Origin: Zygnema cylindricum
Lineage: Eukaryota > Streptophyta > Zygnematophyceae > Zygnematales > Zygnemataceae
Length of the DNA stretch: 64,000 nucleotides
Direction: 5' to 3'
Assembly: GCA_037447655.1 (NCBI GenBank)
Contig: JBBHKE010000146.1
Coordinates: 1-64,000, forward strand
Below, piece by piece: positions 39,982-51,729 of this stretch (position 1 is the first letter of the stretch; each line of letters opens with the position of its first letter). The notes beneath the pieces are model-generated. The model was not told the DNA's origin. It did not search any database and worked only from the letters and a program-made list of their open reading frames with translations. The translations under genes were made by a program, and so were the position numbers.

Positions 39982-40490
39982 TAATCCACTCACTTAAATA
40001 ATGATACCACTACTTTTCTATAATTTTTTGCCAAGAAAATTAGGGGATGAATTAGGGTTATTGACAGACAAAAATGCCCATCATGACTATGGTTAATGAC
40101 ACTAATTCGGTCCCGACCTTTTTTGGCCAAAAATCACAAAGTACTATTAACAACACTATTTAAGGACGTGGATTACAATCTGCCACGTTCCATTGCACTA
40201 ACTTAATAAATTTGTATTATTAATTTTATTAATTCTAGTTTGCATTGACACTAATAAATCCTTAAACGCTAATCAGGATGGTCGGTGTAGCTTTGCTTGA
40301 CATTCTCCCGCTTATATTGAATATTGCGCAGTCCACTATGACACATATCCCTAGAAAGAACACAAATTTTAGAAGGTGACCAACAAACACTATTGGCTGG
40401 TTGAACAGGAGGTTGGGTATTAAAGGATGAATCTTTGGAATAATCACAAGCCGGCACAGCTTGGAACCACAGGGCCAAGGATATGTGTGT

Positions 40491-41874
40491 TTTCCACGAT
40501 CGAAGGGAAGAGGCAAGTTCCACGGGTGGCTAAAAAATCTGTGAAATCGCGATTGATATCTCTCTGTTGCGACTAAATGTGTTCAATAGGATACTATTGA
40601 ATATCGCAAGTCCGTTTCTGCCGCCAGTACACCTTCAATCGCCATTAGGGTTAACAATTTTTTCGCCACTCGCAACATTCTTTCTGCGTACACACTTGTC
40701 CGATTTTTAATTTGAAACCGCCAATCGGAAGCTGGGAATTTTACCTTTCAATCGCAACCGTCAGAACCTTAATCCGACAAGTATGTACGGAGAAAATATG
40801 TTTTAAATGGAAAAAGGGCAACACTAATAGCGATACACGGTGTAGCGCATACGATACTTCCAACCTACGAGGCGGTAAATTTCAGTTCGTACTCTTCTAT
40901 GATACAACAGTTTCGACGCCCGGCACCCAAATTTTGTAGACTTGGCAATCAATAGTCAAACAGTCGCCTGTTCTCCATTAGGCGGTCCCAGTAAACATTC
41001 GGATACGTCTATTTCTAGTGTTTACTGGCACGGCCTTCCATTATGTCGTGCCAGGAGACATCGTTTCTCAAATATGATTGGCGCCACGTAGGCTAATTTT
41101 GAGATTCTTAAAATCTATAAATATTCTTCAAGCTGAAAATCTGTACATAATATTTGTACGGGTGGAGTTACTGTAGTTAATGATTCGTACGAAAATTTTG
41201 CGACCAGATTTTAATTTTGAAATTGAAAGTCAAAATTTCGAAACGGAATGTTAAAAAGGCGCCGCAAACTTTTAAGGTAAGCGGATGATAGAAGGAGCGT
41301 GCGAAGATATTTCAGTCGACCTTCATACACCGTGGCGGAAGGCACGTGATATGTACGACGTGTTCGATTCTCATTGCTTGTTCGAGGTGGATTTTTTTTT
41401 TACTTTTCACGTGTACCAATGGTACGCGACCAGTCTGAAGAAACTCTCCTCGCCGAGGAGTGTCTCTTCAAACTGGACGATGTGCGCGATTGCTTCGCGA
41501 ATCTAAAAAGGTGAAAAATCCAACGGCCGATACTTACGCCTATAATGTTGGAGCCATCCAGTAGACATGTTTCGCCATGTTTCGTCTGACAAAAAAAATA
41601 ATGGTACGATTCTGTACGAAATCGTACGGCATCCAGTAAACAACCCCACTTTTCCTGTAATGGAAGTTCAGTACTGTAGTTCACCCTTATCAACATTGCT
41701 GCGTCTTTTAAGGTTAAGGCGAATCAAGCAAAAGAGATACCATTTTCCTTAGGATTTTCTCGGAGCTAAGTGCTGTTAGTGTAGAGTTGGCAGCCATGGC
41801 CAAGAGACAGCGTGAGGAAGAGCATGATGACGATGGAGAAATAACAGAGAAGGCCAGGTTGATGCCTTCTATGA
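40491..41874 (+). repeat. Duplicated segment, copy A: RPF1 promoter and start of exon 1
   Basis: This is a direct repeat of 42272-42722. Shared stretches include CACGATCGAAG-GAAGAGGCAAG, TACTTCCAACCTACGAGG, CAATCAATAGTCAAACAG and the exon 1 start. Copy A carries extra blocks absent from copy B: a MITE at 40630-40842, and 40975-41690, which has no clear MITE ends. The intervening sequence 41875-42271 holds another MITE. Confidence 0.88.
40630..40842. mobile_element. MITE present in copy A and absent in copy B
   Basis: The left end is CACCTTCAATCGCCATTAG and the right end read inward is CACCGTGTATCGCTATTAG, flanked by TA at 40628 and 40843. The matching site in copy B (near 42405) has only TACTGTA. 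It is 213 bp, non-coding. Confidence 0.78.
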
Positions 41875-41882
41875 CAAACTGA
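41796..41882 (+). pseudogene. Truncated duplicate of RPF1 exon 1
   Basis: The ATG and next 26 codons are nearly identical to RPF1 exon 1 ([23 protein letters not shown]). The copy then diverges and stops at TGA (28 residues). It lacks all other exons. The duplicated upstream sequence means it may still be transcribed. Confidence 0.88.
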
Positions 41883-42069
41883 GGAAATAGAGAGGGCAAA
41901 CTTGATGAACCACAATATAACAGCCATAATTTAAATGAATAGTTTGGTATAAAATTCCCTGATGACGAAACTTAAACATCCACTTGAAAACAACTACTAC
42001 AAAATAAACCATAAGATTCCTTACTGTCCAACATTCATCGTAAAATTTGCGAATGCCCTCCTTCTCATC

Positions 42070-42264
42070 TGTGTAAGTTTTTTTATCGTATACGAATAAT
42101 TAGCGTGGTTTACGCTAATTGGGAATTTGAAAATTTTCGAAGAAATCGTCCATTCTAATTAAGAATTAGGGTTTTTTTAAATAGTGTGGATAATTATATT
42201 TGAGAATAAAAAAAAAATAGCGGGACGGAATTAGCGTACACAACGCTAATAACGATTGGCGGTG
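42070..42264. mobile_element. MITE, reverse-oriented relative of 13768-13984
   Basis: Its reverse complement matches 13768-13984 over nearly the whole length (GTCCCGCT, TTATTCTCAAAT, AATTATCCACACTATTTAAA, CAAATTCCCAATTAG). The end CACCGCCAATCGTTATTAG next to TA 42265 is intact. The other end (about 42070) is degraded. Confidence 0.82.
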
Positions 42265-42643
42265 TAGCGTTCTCCACGATCGAAGTGAAGAGGCAAGTTC
42301 CACGGGTGGCTAAAAATTATGTGAAATCGCGATGATATCGCTGTTGCGAATAAATGTGTTCAATACGATACTATTGAGTATCGCAATTCCGTTTCTGCCA
42401 CCGGTACTGTAGCGCATACGATACTTCCAACCTACGAGGCGGTAAATTTCAGTTCGTACTCTTCTATGATACAAAAGTTTCGACGCCCTGCACCCAAATT
42501 TTGTAGACTAGGCAATCAATAGTCAAACAGTCAAATTATCAACATTGCTGCGTCTTTAAAGATTAAGGCGAATCAAGCAAAAGAGATACCATTTCCTTCT
42601 GGTTTTCTCGGAGCTAAGTGCTGTTAGTGTAGAGTTGGCAGCC

Positions 42644-45600
42644 ATGGCCAAGAGACAGCGTGAGGAAGAGCATGATGACGATGGTGAAATAACAGAGAAG
42701 GCCAGGTTGATGCCTTCTATGATCAAAAACAAGGAGAAGAGATCGATTATGACGGAAAAGTTGAGAAAAGAAAAGAAGCTGGAGAAAAAGAAAAGGCTGA
42801 AGGAGAGGCAGAGGAAGGAGGAGAAGGCTATTGAAATCGGTGAAGAGGTAAGCCTAATTATTTATTTGCACAGAGATGACAAATAACAGGAAGCTTATCA
42901 TAATTTACGAAAACCATGCAAGAATAGTTGTGGCTGCAAGCTGGACCAATGAGGATGGAAGGGATTTTTCCATTTTTTGATGTTGATTCTAGGCAGTTAA
43001 TAAGCACATATTTAAACCTTGGTCTTGCAAAACCCTGCTTATGTAAAACCCTTGTTTTAGTATACCCTTCAAGCTCTGGTCTTGTAAACACTGATCTTGT
43101 AAAAAAGAGTGTAGGTGATGGAAACGATTTGTTTTCTCGCTCGAATTTTTCTTTTGGTATATTTTCATGTTTAGACAGTCATTGTGGTTAAATACTTACA
43201 CGAGCAATTCTAAGAGGTTTTTTGTATATGCACGTTGACGCCAACCCCTGAGTGAGGGTTCCATCTTTAAACCCTACAAGACTAATCACAATTAGTGCTG
43301 CCCTTTTCCTGTTCGAGTAATTCTAACTACAAAAATGTTTCCTCTAGAATATTATTATTATTATTGTTTTTGTTATTGTTATTATTATTTTTTGTGTGAT
43401 AATCTCCGTGGAGGTCCTTTCTGCGCATGTCGTTATGAGACACTTCAATTTTGAAATTGCCCTATGACTCAATTTACATGTTTGGGTTTAGTTTCTTTTG
43501 GTGCCTGTAAGCTAAGGACTTGCCTTTCTTCAAAAATTTTATGCATGCATATTGAAGTGCCCTCGATCACACCGTTTTCATGTCGTTTTCAGTACTGTCG
43601 TGATTAATGGCAATAAGATAAGACGGTTTGATTGATAAGGTGGTCAACAAGATGATTTATCAAATGGATTAGTGATGGTTGACCCTTACATTGCAGCCAC
43701 CACCAAAAAAAATTCCCCGAACAATCGAGAACACGAGGGAAGTGGACGAAACTATTGTACAAGCTGATGACGAAGAGGTCAGTGTGATAAAATTTTATGA
43801 CGAGTTTCTTATCTCCTTTTTTTTGTTTTATGTTTTGTAAAGTCTGCCAGAAGGTTACAATTGATTCCAGTGCTGCATTGCATTTGATTTTTGAGGGAGG
43901 TTGGCACTTGTTTGGCACTCAATGTCGCTCTTAATAGATTCTGTGTCATTCCTGATTAGAGTAAAAGTGTTCTCAGGAGTTTGGTGTTTAAGCTTAGCTG
44001 GATTTCACTCTCTCCTTTCCTCCCTCCTCCCTCTCCCTCCCTCCTTCCCTCCCTCCCTCCTCTCTCCTCCCTCTCCCTTCTCTTTTTTCATTCCTTTATT
44101 TTTCCTTTACCTCTTCTGCTGACGCTCAGAATTCAACTCACATTTTCGAAACTGCTCCAAACTTATTTACTTGTCACAACCCTCCTTAAAAATATTCTGC
44201 ATAGCAAAGCCTCTGACCCGATGATTTGACTTGTTAGATATGAGACTTTTTGATCGGCAGTCGATGGTTTCTCTCTGGCATATCTTGTTCGTCATTGAAT
44301 AGTTTAAGCAACTGCTATAATACACTGCCCACCGCTATTAGAGTCAATTGCTCTAATTTGAGTGAGTGGTGTTTTAAACAAAATCAAAAGTTAGTGTTAG
44401 TAGCACTATGGACTTTCCTGGCCTTAATGAACCATGTGACAAAACATAATTTAGTGTATCTAAATCTAAATCCGCTTCAACTCTAGTAATTCACTATCTC
44501 TAATAGGGGCAGTTTATATATGCCCTTTTGCAATAGGCAGGATCCTTATTCTGAGGCATGCAGGTGTTGGCGGTGTGCGACAGTTGATGCATCGGTTCAT
44601 TGCTGAGCTGCTTACTGTCATCCCGGGAGCAGTTTTTTATGAGCGAGGGGACTACCACGTGAAGCAGGTGAACCTATTTGTCCTGACAGTGGTGTGCTGT
44701 ATGCCATGCCATCAAATGCAGTCAGTTTTCAGTTTTTTTTTCATCAAACACATGCTCTCCATGCAATTTCTAGTTTGTCGATGTATTTGTTTTTGCATGC
44801 CCAACCATGGTTAGTATACTGCCAGTTAAGGGAGTTCTGGCAGTTTCTGCATTTTGACACTGAACTATTTTATTACAGCCTTGTTTCAAAGGCCCGTTTG
44901 CAGGTTGTTGTTATCTGATGTCTTTTCATCAATAAATTTTGTGGATGTGAATTGTAGCACTATGTATTGCGTTATATTTCCCAAGACTTGGCTTACTTAA
45001 TCTAGATTTGACAGGACAAAGATGCATCTTGACCTGGGATTGAAGGTGGTGGGATGGTGTGGCTTGTTTTGCAGATTGTCAAATATGCCTCAAACCGTGA
45101 ATTCACTTCAATGATCGTCATTAACGAGAATCGCAAGCGACCAAGTAATGTTCAGCCACTACTTGACTTTTGAAGTCATTCTTATGCATCATTCACATGG
45201 GCAGGGAGAGTAGACGGCTGGTTGTAGTGCATCAGAGACTGCAGAAGTTGGTTTTTGTTAAAGACTAATAGTTTTAGGACTTTCTAGAGCACTATATTTG
45301 TATTCCCTTCTAGCCTCTTGAGCGTTCTGGGTCGTCTTACAGGTTAAACGTGGACATGTTGGTGGTAGAACATGTTGTCAAAGAGAAGTAGCTCATTGCT
45401 GTTCGGGTTAAAAAGACTGATTGTCGGGGCTTTTTTTGACCTAAATAATGTCAATGACACTCTTTATGGTAGTGGATTATAAGTTGCCACGTCTCCCTAC
45501 ACTAAATTATACATTTTTATTTCGTATTTACACAAATAATTTGTGGACACTACTAGCGGTGGGCATTGTAGTGGTGTGATGCAGTTGATTACACCGACAC

Positions 45601-47816
45601 TATTAATCAGGGCATCATGACAAACAGACTAGTAACAGGATCTTAGCTTGATGTTTTGTTATGAGCAGATGGGATGCTTCTTATCCACCTTCCCGATGGA
45701 CCAACTGCACACTTCAAAATTTCTAGTTTGGTATTAAGCAAACGGATTAAGGTGTGTTGTTCGCTGTCCCCTTTTTTTTGTGGCAATGAAGTCTATCAGT
45801 CAACAAGCCTCTCCACCTCACTGATTGGGTCCTAGGCAATCACAACTATGCTGCTGATCCTTTGCCTCCCCTGGTAATGCTTGAAGTGATCACTTTAATT
45901 TAATAAGCAGTACTCGTGGAATGTGAATACATAGTCATGTTATCAGGGATAACTTTTCGATTTCTCCTGTTCTTGAATTTTGAGCTGATATTGAATGAGA
46001 GATGGTCAGAAACGAAAGGTGAAGGCATGTGTTTCAGTATACCTATGGGTTTCATGGTTGTGAGGTTTTTGATATGAAGAAAGGTAACATCCATGCTTAC
46101 ATTGTATGCTCTTTTTGTTGGAAATAAGAAGCTGAAATTTAAATCGTTTTTTCTTTTGGAGTAGGGCCTGTGTGACACCAATATGGGTGTCTTTCTTGTC
46201 AATCTTACCATTGGTTATGCCCAGTCACCATGCCCGCCATTTTACCCTGGAAATTCATGTAACAAATCATGTAAAATTTTGTCACAGTTTTCCCGAGTCG
46301 GAATTGATCCTGTGAAGCTTTTTTTTTTCTTTTGTGGCAGGGTCATGGGAAGTCAACCAGACATCAACCTGAGCTCATACTTAACAATTTTTCCACACGG
46401 CTTGGACACCGAGTTGGCAGGTAAACTCTTTCGACAGTTTGTTTACAGGCTACATTTGTGCCTGTCTAATTTTCTGAATAGTATAAATTGTTGTTGACTG
46501 ACCATCAATGCCTGTTTGCACTTCCTTCTTGTTCTTATCATATTAGTCTGATATGAAGGGGAGAGATATCATACGTAGTTTGCGAAAGGGTACCGATTTC
46601 AAATTTGGATATGGACATGCAGACTATTTGCTTCAATTTTTCCTCAAAACCCACAGTTCAGAGGCCGAAGAGTGGTGACTTTTCACAATCAACGTGATTT
46701 TATATTTTTTCGACATCACAGGTAGGCTTCACATTGGCTGATTTAAGTTGTTTACTGCCTAGTGATTGTTTACTTATTTGATGCTGGTTTTCTTTGGGCC
46801 CTGAACATAAGATAGTGTTAATATTGCTATTTTTTTTGTTTTTCTTAACGCTAATTTGGTAAGCGCTTGAAAAGTTCCACGTTGCGCAGATCTAAACTAG
46901 ATGTAGTAATACTAAAATAAAACCCACAATATATATTTTTTATGATAATAGAGCTACATGGTTTAACTCCCTGTTCTCTCCTATCTTAACTGATCTGAAA
47001 GCGGTTGGATGATTCCAGCAGCAAATTGCTTCGCAACCCGAAAAAACCCTAAAAATACTCTTAGGGATCATTACTGTAAAAGGGTTTTAAGGGTTTTCTA
47101 TTGGCTGTTCAGCTCTTGAGTGGGTGTACGGGACTGCTTTGCATTTTTGTGAACAACCACAGAGTTTTGACTTTTTTTCACAAGTAGGTTGTTGATGCCT
47201 GTTTTTTTTTTTTTTTATCAGGTATATTTTTGAGGCAAGAGAGGCGAAGGGTGCAAAAACTAAAAGCAAGGAGAAAGAGAGTCGGGGGGCAAAACAGCCA
47301 AAGGAGACACCCAAGGAGGTTATTGCCTGGTTACAGCTGAGGTCTAAAGGACTTTTTTGATAGTGGATGTGGTTTTCATTGCCGTAACATCCACCCCTAT
47401 GAATAATAAATAAATAGGGTATAGATGACCTTTTTTAATATTGTCCTGTGACCAAAGTCTGAAAGTTCGGAAATTACCAAAGTCAATTTGCCGTACAAAG
47501 GAATATGTTCTGGGTCAATAGAAATCTTTTAAATTGTTGTTTTGTTAACAAAATGACGCGAAGTTCAACTGTCTTAAGTACACGTGGCCAGTGAACATGG
47601 TGGTTGTTACAGTATATTTAGGGACATAGCGAGAAGTTGTTCCGTTAACTGGATATTAATCCGATGTTTGTGATGACTTTTTTGAGGGTGTGGAGGTTTT
47701 TTGGATTTTTTCTTAGTTTCATTTTGGATCTCATGAGATTCTTATATCTTATTTCGTTTTTGGGATTTCATTTGCAGGCTGATATGGACACAAGTCGGAG
47801 ACGATTTTTCTTGTAG
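42644..47816 (+). CDS. RPF1-type Brix-domain ribosome biogenesis protein, possibly incomplete
   Basis: RPF1 proteins act in the nucleolus in large-subunit rRNA maturation. Exons supported by motif and splice signals: 42644-42847, 43697-43777, 44541-44667, 45075-45144, 45669-45751, 46341-46420, 46623-46721, 47222-47318, 47778-47816. Markers are [12 protein letters not shown] and a lysine-rich helix in exon 1, [18 protein letters not shown] in exon 2, [12 protein letters not shown] in exon 3, [12 protein letters not shown] in exon 5, [16 protein letters not shown] in exon 6, [21 protein letters not shown] in exons 7-8 and [10 protein letters not shown] at the C-terminus. Phases agree for exons 3-9. 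Exon 2 to 3 does not fit in phase and about 25-30 residues expected there are not found. The block usually between the RYIFE region and MDTSRRR is also absent. Either exons are too diverged for me to see, or the gene is decaying. The start is the ATG at 42644. Confidence 0.82.
44323..44514. mobile_element. MITE in RPF1 intron 2
   Basis: The left end CACTGCCCACCGCTATTAGAG and the right end read inward AACTGCCCCTATTAGAG are imperfect inverted repeats with TA flanks. It is 192 bp. It sits 26 bases before exon 3, in the intron where an expected coding block is missing. Confidence 0.6.
45440..45573. mobile_element. MITE remnant in RPF1 intron 4
   Basis: Only the right end is clear: ACTAGCGGTGGGCATTG next to TA, the inverse of the CACTGCCCACCGCTATTAG end at 44323. 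The left limit is approximate. Confidence 0.45.
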
Positions 47817-49129
47817 TTGAAACTGAAATTTTTTTCACTTTTTTTGTGGTGTAAACGTCACTTTTTCCGACTGACATTCCTAATGCACAGAATGGATACA
47901 CTCTTTTTTTCGAAAACATATGGTTTCAATAGTTTTTAAGTGCTAATTGATGAGTACTGGCTGGTTGGTCCACTGTAATGATGGTGTGTTGTAAGAGCTT
48001 AAAGGTTAAGTCTTTTTTTTTCTTTTGAAATTGCCATGTGATAGCTAGAATATATTTTCGTGGGTTAAGTTAAATATCAAAACGAGTGAGGGACTTAGTG
48101 ACTTTGACTCATGTTTGAACGTTTCTGGAATTCAAATCTGTTTTTATGTTCATTAAATGGCCCCCAATGTTATTTCCATGACCAGCTATTGCCATACTGA
48201 ATTTTCTTTTACATTCTTTTACTTTTGTTTTACCTACTGTCTTGACATCAAACGAAAATGATATTAAACTTGAGTTTATCTTTGCTACATTGGTTCGTGG
48301 TAGGTCGCTGGCAAATGTAGGTGTTTTTGTTATACAGACCACCGGTTTTGCAGTTTGGTTTCATGTTCAATTTCACATTCATTTTACATCTCATTTCATT
48401 CTTGTGCCCGGATGGTTGTCCATCGCTTTTTTTTGTATCTTTTAACTAAGGTTGGAAATACAATGCAAAATGGGAAATATATCGAAAAAAAGGAGGCCCA
48501 TTCATTAAACACAACCTCAATGGAATTTCACAGGAAATGCTCTCAAAACATTAGGTCACATTTCACTACAAAAAGTGAAAAAAAATGTACATAGATTATG
48601 ATACGTACTGTACACAAGAGGCCATAAATAAACCTCTTGACAAGTATTATACAACGGTTATCTTCCTTTCATTTGTACTAAAGCATACACATGAAACGTA
48701 ATCAGTTCAGTCAAAGTCAACTGAACCGTATTCCCGTGTTGCCCACAACTTCGTACCGGAAAAAGATTAAAAAACTTGGATAATCACATTTGAATATAAT
48801 TTTGAGATTTTCACCCGAAACTCATCTGTTTCTTGGTACAACATTACTAAAGAAATCAACTATGACAGCCTTTTGATGTGGTCAAGTCGAAATCACGGAA
48901 GAAAAACCACGGAACGGCGGGGGTGTAACAAATCCAGCACTGTTCCATAAATCTTCCACTTTTTTATTTAAAGCAACAAAATATTAGTCAACATTAGTTG
49001 TGAGCCAAATATGTCCGATATTTTTTTTGAATAGATAAGCTTGACCTGTCTATTATAAAACATGAATTAGAGTGGATTCACACCTATAAAAATTTTGGCA
49101 AGTTAGAGAGGACAGGTAAATGGACTTAC
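47817..49129. other. Intergenic between convergent RPF1 and NAXD remnants
   Basis: I looked on the minus strand for the C-terminal NAXD motifs (VLTPN and the GGQGD signature) and did not find them. No other gene is recognised. Confidence 0.5.
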
Positions 49130-50072
49130 TCCATCTATAACCATAGGAATGTTATTTTCACGAGCATCCTTCATAACTTGCGCCACACACTCCTGCAAAA
49201 AAAAGTAAAACCCATGAGAACAGAACGAAGGGGAAAAAAAAAAAAAAACAGATGAAATAGGAAATATCTCCAAACTACATTGAATGATATGACAAGCTGT
49301 TGGTTAAAGAGAGATGCGAAGACCGATGAGAATATTACAGAATGTATTCATAACTATGTATTTCAAAAGACTGCATTTATATACGACACACCAATACAAC
49401 CCATGGTCAAAAGGATTCAGCTATAGTATGACAAACAGAAAAGGAAAATGTGAAAAAGAGAGGATGAGAGGACGTAGAAATGGAGAAAAAAATGGAAGTA
49501 CGACGTGAGTGAGGAAGATGGAGGGGAGAGGTCAAGGGCAAGGGAGAGAAGAAGACAAGTACATAAAGGAAAAAGGGAAAGGAACAAAGAGATAGAAAGA
49601 TGAAAAGGACTTATTTTGACCAGAAATAAGCCCAAATAACACACCATGAGACGAGAATCACGAACGAGTCCAGGTCCGAAAACAAGAGAGTCGAAACGTG
49701 GTAACCATTTTCCTTCTTGTGCAACCACCAGGTTGACCAACTGTGCTTTGTCCTCTCCTTCCATTATGTTATGTAAGATTCACATATCCAATGTACATCG
49801 AAGTTAGAGTGGATTTTACAATCAGTGTCACATTTTTCAAACTATGGACATTGCAGCAAATATGGAGCTTTTTTATCCATTAGGATTCCGTACTGGGTGT
49901 GGATTTTGTAATCAGTGTCAAATTAAAAATGAGTATGGACTTCATGAAAGAATGGATCTTTAATTGGTGTTGATTGCGTCAGCTAGTAAAGATACCTGTT
50001 CACACGACTTCATGTCTGGTGCAATAAAATTAGGTGTTTTCTTGAAGATAGAAAGGAGCAAGGAGGGAGGGG

Positions 50073-50113
<41 letters not shown>

Positions 50114-51036
50114 CGTCGTACTCAGAAGGCTTCCCAAGATTCTCGGAGGACAGGATGAAAACTCAATTCGGGACTATAGCTTTTAATCACTATTGCGGCG
50201 TCTTTGGAACAAAAGACCTGCGAGAAATCTGCTTCCTGCACAACAATTCATCCAAAAACTTTGTGGATAAAAAAATGTTTTTAGGAAGTCTATTTAGTCC
50301 AAATTCCATAATCAAATGAAAATATGAGTTGAGGTGGACGGGCCTTCTTTAAAAGCATCACATGTGAAACACTACGTAGAGTTGCATTGTTTTTATAACG
50401 ATAAACATGCCAAAAGAATCCATACTATGAAAACAAAATTCATTTAACCATAATACATACAGGCATGACAATTCAATAACACAAAAAAAATAAACCAGTG
50501 CATGAAATGCAAGCAAGAAAACTGGGAAATCGAGGCATATACAACATGCAAAAATATCCAAATGTTCTTCTACATGGTTGATTTAGCAGTTAGAAAAAAA
50601 AAGGAACAAGAGGCTATGGCAGGTAATACAATGATACTGAAGTATTCCATGGATTTTGATGCTGAAAAATAGAAAAAAATAGTGGCAAAAACAAATCTTT
50701 ATTTTGTGACATTATGATGACCAGCGGTGTTCCGTTTCCAAAATGGTGGAGACAAAATTTCAACGAAAGCCAAGAAAAAAACAAAAAACAAACACTATTT
50801 TTGACACTATGATCATAAGATTTAGAACCAAATCCAACATCAAGAAGAACTTCAGAATTTGATTTTATCAAAAAAAAAAACCAAAACAAACAAAGGAGAA
50901 AATGAACAAATCCTTATACAAATAACCTTCTATTGAATCTATTTGAAGTTTATACTAACCATTTTGAGAGCAGAAAACGCTGCAAAATAGAGAGCTCCAA
51001 TGTACTCCCGACATCCTCCAACAACAACTATTTTCC
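49130..51036 (-). pseudogene. ATP-dependent (S)-NAD(P)H-hydrate dehydratase (NAXD) exon relics
   Basis: NAXD repairs hydrated NAD(P)H. Four exon-like blocks with splice signals read in order on the minus strand. 51036-50960 encodes GKIVVVGGCREYIGALYFAA. 50235-50122 encodes [18 protein letters not shown]. 49740-49645 encodes RFDSLVFGPGLVRD. 49192-49130 encodes NNIPMVIDG. These match the central part of the family. Signs of decay: the conserved GPGLGRD is GPGLVRD, the GAD after the first exon is EAD, and an in-frame TGA at 50122 precedes the only GT donor nearby. Neither the N-terminal exon nor the C-terminal third is found. A divergent working gene with exons I cannot see is less likely. Confidence 0.75.
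50070..50110. repeat. (GA)n microsatellite
   Basis: About 40 bases of uninterrupted GA, within an intron of the NAXD remnant. Confidence 0.9.
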
Positions 51037-51399
51037 CTGTTTGACAATCCTCGATAAACAATAATAGAAAAAAATCATCTGGAAAATCAGTTAATCTGAA
51101 ACTCTTTTCTGGTACATTTTTGTTTTTTTAATTCAATATATTATTTTATTTTTCCAAAATCAAAAATCTATCTTCCATTGTGACAAAAGTGTTTGCATAG
51201 AATTATAATGGCCTATAATTCATGACAACCCCCATTGTCCTAAAACCATATCTATATATTTGAACTCTTCCTGGGTTTATGTCTTCCTATCACAAAGGGC
51301 AAACAATCTTGAATAGCATGATGCACTTTTTAAAAGCTATATATTACAATATATTTATCTGCATGAAAAAAAATGGGTTCGTTTTTAGTGATTTTTAGG

Positions 51400-51729
51400 G
51401 CAGATTGGGAGGGAGGGAGGGAGGGAGGACAGATTGGGAGGGAAGGAGGGTAGGGAGGGAAGGAGGGTGAGAGAGAGGGAGGGAGGGAGGGAGGGCAAAT
51501 TCGGAGGGGGGGAGGGCGGATTGATTGAGAGGGAGGAAGGGAGGGCAGATTGGGAGGGAGGGAGGGAGGGAAGGAGAGAGGGAGAGAGAGAGGGAGAGAG
51601 AGAGGGAGAGAGAGGGAGGAGGAATGGAGGGATAAAGGGAGGGAGCCAGGGAGGGTGGGAGGGAGGGCAAATTGGGTTAGAGGGAGGGCAGATTGGGAGG
51701 GGGGGAGGGAGGGAGAGCAGATTGGGAGG
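51400..51729. repeat. (GGGA)n array, left half
   Basis: GGGAGGGA units are mixed with GCAGATTGGGAGG and GAGAGAGG variants. G-rich on the plus strand, with many runs of three or more G. Serine- and proline-rich frames on the minus strand are translation artefacts of the repeat. Confidence 0.9.

Noticed and set aside
43981-44229. Open frame in RPF1 intron 2
   Set aside because: It is a CT-rich low-complexity stretch translated as Ser/Pro/Leu.
48109-48342. Minus-strand frame as the missing NAXD C-terminus
   Set aside because: It has none of the expected motifs, such as VLTPN or GGQGD.
49417-49764. 115-residue minus-strand open frame taken as a gene
   Set aside because: Only the part at 49645-49740 matches NAXD. 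The rest is intron read-through, so it is included as one exon of the relic.
51395-51670. Open frames rich in Ser/Pro/Leu on the minus strand, and Gly/Arg/Glu on the plus strand, here and at 52143-52855
   Set aside because: They are direct translations of the GGGA arrays and have no independent coding signal.
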